Source: Marinosulfonomonas sp.
GTDB lineage: Bacteria; Pseudomonadota; Alphaproteobacteria; Rhodobacterales; Rhodobacteraceae
Reading direction: 5' to 3'
Assembly (NCBI GenBank): GCA_019090845.1
Contig: JAHRVD010000184.1
Coordinates: 1 to 10,852 of the forward strand
DNA length: 10,852 bases
The position numbers and the translations under genes are program-made. A model generated the notes under the pieces. It was given only the letters and a program-made list of their open reading frames with translations. It was not told where the DNA came from and did no database searches. Positions 8,605-10,852 of this stretch are shown here, piece after piece (within the stretch, counting starts at the first letter, position 1; the number at the start of each line of letters is the position of its first letter).

Positions 8605-9375
8605 TTAGGCCGCAACCATTCCGCCGTCGACGGTATATTGGCCGCCGGTGATAAATGAAGCTTCGTCTGAGGCCAAAAACAGCGCCAGATGGGCGACATC
8701 AATCGGTTGACCGTAGCGCCCCAACGGAATGCCCGCCACGAATTGGGCTTTGACGGCCTGCGGGTTGTCGGGGCTGACCGCATCCTCGATAGAGCGCATC
8801 ATCGGGGTGTCGATCGGCGAGGGATGGATTGAATTGACCCGCACGCCCGCTGGTGCGACCTCGACGGCGGCGCTGCGGGTCAGGCCAATTTCCGCGTGTT
8901 TTGACGCCACATAGGGGGACAGATTGGCAAATCCGCGCAGTCCGGCGACGGACGAAGTGTTGATAACACTGCCGCTACCCTGCGCCACCATCACTTTAAG
9001 AACGTATTTCAACCCTAGGAAAACGCCGCGTAAATTAACCGCGATTACCTTGTCGAATTCGGCGGTGTCCTGATCGGTCAGGGGGGCGAATTTCCCCTCG
9101 ATACCGGCGTTGTTGAAAAATACGTCGATCCGACCGAACCGGTCCACGGTTGCATCCACATAGCGGCGCACGTCGTCTTCCAATGATACGTCGGCAGCCA
9201 CCCCCAGCACCCGGTCCGGCGCGCCCAGATCAGCCGCAGCTTGCGTCAAAGCCGCTTCGTTCCTGTCAACAAGAACGACGCTGGCGCCTTCTTCAAGGAA
9301 CAATCGGGCGGCTTCCAGCCCAATGCCAGAGGCGGCGCCGGTGATCAGTGCTATTTTGTTGTTGAGACGTTTCAT
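8605..9375 (-). CDS. Short-chain dehydrogenase/reductase (SDR), NAD-preferring
   Basis: The 256-residue product is a classical SDR of normal length. It has the nucleotide motif TGAASGIG (12-19), Asp37 at the end of the second strand (VLVDRNE), which favours NAD(H) over NADP(H), NNAG (88-91), Asn114, catalytic Ser142 with Tyr155 and Lys159 (YVASK), and a C-terminal FITGGQYTVDGG (241-252). All catalytic residues are intact; the substrate cannot be read from sequence. Start ATG 9375 has GGAG seven bases upstream and gives the normal N-terminus. The frame remains open upstream to 9633, but those residues are not SDR-like. It is the first gene of the probable operon with the adaptor, RbbA-like and permease genes. 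Its presence there could reflect enzymatic change of the exported compound, or simple adjacency. Confidence 0.92.
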   Translation of the reverse strand: MKRLNNKIALITGAASGIGLEAARLFLEEGASVVLVDRNEAALTQAAADLGAPDRVLGVAADVSLEDDVRRYVDATVDRFGRIDVFFNNAGIEGKFAPLTDQDTAEFDKVIAVNLRGVFLGLKYVLKVMVAQGSGSVINTSSVAGLRGFANLSPYVASKHAEIGLTRSAAVEVAPAGVRVNSIHPSPIDTPMMRSIEDAVSPDNPQAVKAQFVAGIPLGRYGQPIDVAHLALFLASDEASFITGGQYTVDGGMVAA

Positions 9376-9483
9376 GCCGATACTCCAAATGCTGGCAACG
9401 AGTGACAAATAATGACGTCGGGCAGAAAAACGAATGCTGCCCTTAGCGGGGAGAACCCAGTATTTACGTTTCATGAAACTGTG

Positions 9484-9506
9484 GCGGTAATCTTTGATCT
9501 CGGTCA
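9484..9506 (-). repeat. Imperfect 23-bp direct repeat, copy A (upstream of SDR gene)
   Basis: This copy matches 8565-8587 in the same orientation, with differences at only three positions (9493, 9496 and 9503). It lies about 108 bases upstream of the SDR start. On the minus strand its core is GAGATCAAAGATTACCGC. Together the two copies flank the SDR gene. Confidence 0.6.
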
Positions 9507-9512
9507 AGGAGG

Positions 9513-9531
9513 TTGCGCTAAAATGGCGCAA
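9513..9531. promoter_or_regulatory. 19-bp palindrome TTGCGC-N7-GCGCAA, candidate operator or RNA hairpin
   Basis: Perfect six-base arms TTGCGC (9513-9518) and GCGCAA (9526-9531) flank a seven-base spacer. The palindrome sits directly after a consensus AAGGAGG. The ATG of a possible short ORF (9523-9525) falls in the spacer, so in RNA the start codon would lie in a hairpin loop. As DNA it is a plausible dimeric repressor site. Confidence 0.45.
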
Positions 9532-9642
9532 AATAACGGAATCCACGGGCGATCCAGTCTGCCGCGTGACAGTTGGCAGAATTTTGAAGATACTGGCAGA
9601 CAGGCTGGGACAGACCGCCGAAGGGGGCGACATGCAAGATGA
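9523..9642 (+). CDS. Possible 39-residue leader ORF
   Basis: The ATG at 9523 follows a consensus AAGGAGG (9506-9512) by ten bases, the strongest Shine-Dalgarno in the spacer. The frame runs for 39 codons to a TGA at 9640-9642. The peptide begins MAQNNGIHGR and is hydrophilic and Arg-rich, ending RRRGRHAR; I recognise no homologue. It overlaps the start of the coiled-coil gene (ATG 9632) by 11 bases in another frame, so termination here could allow coupled initiation there. It may equally be a chance ORF behind a fortuitous ribosome binding site. The peptide itself shows no domain or signal. Confidence 0.25.
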   Translation: MAQNNGIHGRSSLPRDSWQNFEDTGRQAGTDRRRGRHAR

Positions 9643-10246
9643 ACGGCAAAGACGCAGTTTTCAGGAGGAGCAGGAAAAGATCATCCAGCGTTTCCGGGAT
9701 TTTGAGGATAGTCTTGAAGACGAGTTCGAAAAACGCCGCGCCGCATTGGATCTGACGATCGAAAAGGGGCGGCTGGTCCTGAGCGAAGAACTGCAGCGGC
9801 GCAACCGGGCCCTGCGAACCGGTATTTTGGGCTATCTGCGGCATTCTCGGGTGTTGGTGAGCCTGACGGCCCCGTTTATTTATGCGCTCGCACTGCCACT
9901 GGTTCTGCTCGATATATTCGTTTCACTGTTTCAGGCCATCTGTTTTCCGGTCTACCGGATCAACAGGGTGGCGCGGCGCGATCATATCGTGTTTGACCGC
10001 CACCTTCTGGGGTATCTCAACGGGATCGAAAAACTGAATTGTGTCTATTGTTCCTACGCCAACGGGTTGCTTTCCTACACCAGTGAAATCGCTTCAAGGA
10101 CCGAGGAACACTGGTGTCCGATCAAACATCAGGCGCGGGTGTCGCGGGCGAACGGGAGGTATTTGGGGTTTGCGGAATATGGCGATCCGCAGGGTTATCA
10201 GGAGCGGATCAGCACAGCGCGGGCGCGGCATAAATCCGCCGGATAA
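9632..10246 (+). CDS. Conserved hypothetical protein: coiled coil, membrane segment, CxxC region
   Basis: The 204-residue product starts with a highly charged helical region (about 2-62, Glu/Arg/Gln-rich and likely coiled coil). A hydrophobic stretch follows (about 75-108), long enough for one or two membrane passes. A C-terminal domain carries LNCVYCSYANG (135-145) and EHWCPIKH (159-166). Cys137, Cys140 and Cys162, with His160/His166, could bind metal or form a redox centre. I recall similar proteobacterial proteins sharing this Cys/NGL/WCPIKH block, all hypothetical as far as I know. Start ATG 9632 has AAGG about seven bases upstream. The frame is open back to a TTG at 9494, so a longer N-terminus is possible but lacks a convincing start. 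It is divergent from the SDR operon and convergent with the GST gene. Function is unknown. Confidence 0.8.
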   Translation: MQDERQRRSFQEEQEKIIQRFRDFEDSLEDEFEKRRAALDLTIEKGRLVLSEELQRRNRALRTGILGYLRHSRVLVSLTAPFIYALALPLVLLDIFVSLFQAICFPVYRINRVARRDHIVFDRHLLGYLNGIEKLNCVYCSYANGLLSYTSEIASRTEEHWCPIKHQARVSRANGRYLGFAEYGDPQGYQERISTARARHKSAG

Positions 10247-10251
10247 TGGTG

Positions 10252-10291
10252 CGGGCGGCCAAGGGCGTGCAAACGCAAACCCGGCCGCCCG
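10252..10291. terminator. Bidirectional terminator-like hairpin
   Basis: CGGGCGGCC (10252-10260) pairs perfectly with GGCCGCCCG (10283-10291), and an inner GCGT/ACGC hairpin (10265-10268 with 10273-10276) sits in the loop. It fills the gap between two convergent genes, starting six bases after the coiled-coil gene. A short TTTTA tract follows on the plus side (10300-10304), overlapping the GST stop codon. Confidence 0.6.
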
Positions 10292-10301
10292 AACAGGCAT
10301 T

Positions 10302-10852
10302 TTATCCCATCATCGCCTTGACCGGCGCAAACGCATCCTGCCAGGATTGCCGCGCCTCAAGACGTTCAATCCAGGCGGCAACATTTGGCACAGCGTCCAG
10401 CGAGATACCGGCAGGCACACGATACATGAACGTGCTGGCCAGTGCGAAGTCAGCGACCGAAAGTGCGCCGGCAATCCAATCTTTGCCCTCCAGACCAGTG
10501 TTCAGAACAGCCAGAAACTGTTCGATATTTTTGGATTCGGCGTCGATGACAGCCTGATCTGGATCACCCATGCCAAACTTTTCTTTCATGAATTTTTCGA
10601 AAGAAACCTTTTGCATTGATGGCCCAAGATGAATGGCCTGCCAGTTGGACCATTGTTCGACAACCGCACGGGCCCTGGCGTCGTCGGGATATAGCCCCGC
10701 TTGCGGTTTCTTGCTGGCAAGATAGCTGTTGATTGCGCGCGATTCCCAAAGCACGAAATCGCCGTCCTGAAGAACCGGGATTTTACCATTGGGGTTCATC
10801 GCCAGAAATTCGTCTGTCTTTGTTCCCCCGGCGCGCAAATCGACCTCGATTA
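10302..10852 (-). CDS. Glutathione S-transferase, N-terminus beyond window
   Basis: About 183 residues of a cytosolic-type glutathione S-transferase are visible; the frame runs off the right edge. Present are the second half of the thioredoxin-fold domain with NPNGKIPVL (cis-Pro loop) and WESRAI, whose Glu-Ser normally binds the gamma-glutamyl part of glutathione, and the full helical C-terminal domain with the SVADFALAS capping motif. Missing are the first strand and helix, which carry the catalytic Ser, Cys or Tyr, so the class cannot be settled; roughly 25-30 residues are probably outside. The apparent start at 10838 is a TTG inside the conserved domain (reading VDLRAGG) and is not the real start. 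Family members conjugate glutathione to electrophiles or act in redox metabolism. It shares no promoter with its neighbour in the window. Confidence 0.9.
   Translation of the reverse strand, partial: IEVDLRAGGTKTDEFLAMNPNGKIPVLQDGDFVLWESRAINSYLASKKPQAGLYPDDARARAVVEQWSNWQAIHLGPSMQKVSFEKFMKEKFGMGDPDQAVIDAESKNIEQFLAVLNTGLEGKDWIAGALSVADFALASTFMYRVPAGISLDAVPNVAAWIERLEARQSWQDAFAPVKAMMG

Larger units (their letters stand above)
9376..9631. promoter_or_regulatory. Divergent regulatory spacer with several palindromes
   Basis: This 256-base region must drive the SDR-transporter operon leftward and the coiled-coil gene rightward. It holds the inverted repeat GGGCAG (9420-9425) / CTGCCC (9437-9442), the perfect palindrome GTTTCATGAAAC (9468-9479), repeat copy A (9484-9506), a consensus AAGGAGG (9506-9512) and the 19-bp palindrome TTGCGC-N7-GCGCAA (9513-9531). 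I cannot assign -35/-10 boxes with confidence. Dense symmetric sites are typical of regulator binding, but no regulator gene lies in this window. Confidence 0.5.

Noticed and set aside
9376..9633. Upstream extension of the SDR, including an ATG at 9474
   Set aside because: The frame happens to be open, but ATG 9375 has GGAG at good spacing and gives the canonical SDR N-terminus. The ATG at 9474 has no ribosome binding site.
10821..10838. Start codon for the GST at 10838
   Set aside because: The codon is TTG within the conserved thioredoxin-fold domain. The gene continues off the window, so it is treated as partial.
1..10852. CRISPR array, tRNA, insertion sequence or prophage content
   Set aside because: Reading both strands showed no regularly spaced repeats, cloverleaf-like sequence, transposase motif or phage gene. 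The window is nearly filled by ordinary chromosomal genes.

Overview
The window looks like a chromosomal segment of an alphaproteobacterium, most likely a Rhodobacterales/Roseobacter-type organism. This is inferred from the moderately high G+C, the Rhodobacter-like hemerythrin protein and general protein style; no rRNA or marker gene is present. I see no rRNA, tRNA, CRISPR array, transposase or phage gene.

Layout, left to right. (1) 14-2113 (+): a membrane protein joining a NodB-type polysaccharide deacetylase to a processive family-2 glycosyltransferase. It has no convincing start and is probably the downstream part of a longer GH18-deacetylase-glycosyltransferase protein. (2) 2176-2781 (-): a small lipoprotein with a probable double-psi beta-barrel domain. 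(3) 3016-3579 (+): a hemerythrin-like protein. (4) 3628-9375 (-): a probable four-gene operon, read right to left as SDR oxidoreductase, HlyD-type periplasmic adaptor, a 913-residue RbbA-like protein (two ABC ATPase domains plus one ABC-2 permease), and a second ABC-2 permease. The last three match the yhiI-rbbA-yhhJ order of Escherichia coli. (5) 9376-9631: a spacer between divergent genes that is dense in palindromes and holds a possible short leader ORF. (6) 9632-10246 (+): a coiled-coil, membrane-anchored, cysteine-containing protein of unknown function. (7) 10302-10852 (-): a glutathione S-transferase whose N-terminus lies beyond the right edge.

The central unit is a complete inner-membrane export complex. 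The adaptor spans the periplasm, RbbA supplies both ATPase domains and one permease half, and the last gene supplies the other half. The genes are tightly packed (41-nt gap, ATGA overlap, 2-nt gap), so they are probably co-transcribed and translationally coupled. The two ATPase domains are degenerate in complementary positions, predicting one catalytic and one degenerate ATP site. No regulator gene lies in the window. However, an imperfect 23-bp direct repeat (20 of 23 identical) lies upstream of the SDR gene and again directly before the adaptor start. This is the strongest unexplained signal here. Each of the three convergent gene pairs is separated by an inverted repeat that may be a bidirectional terminator.
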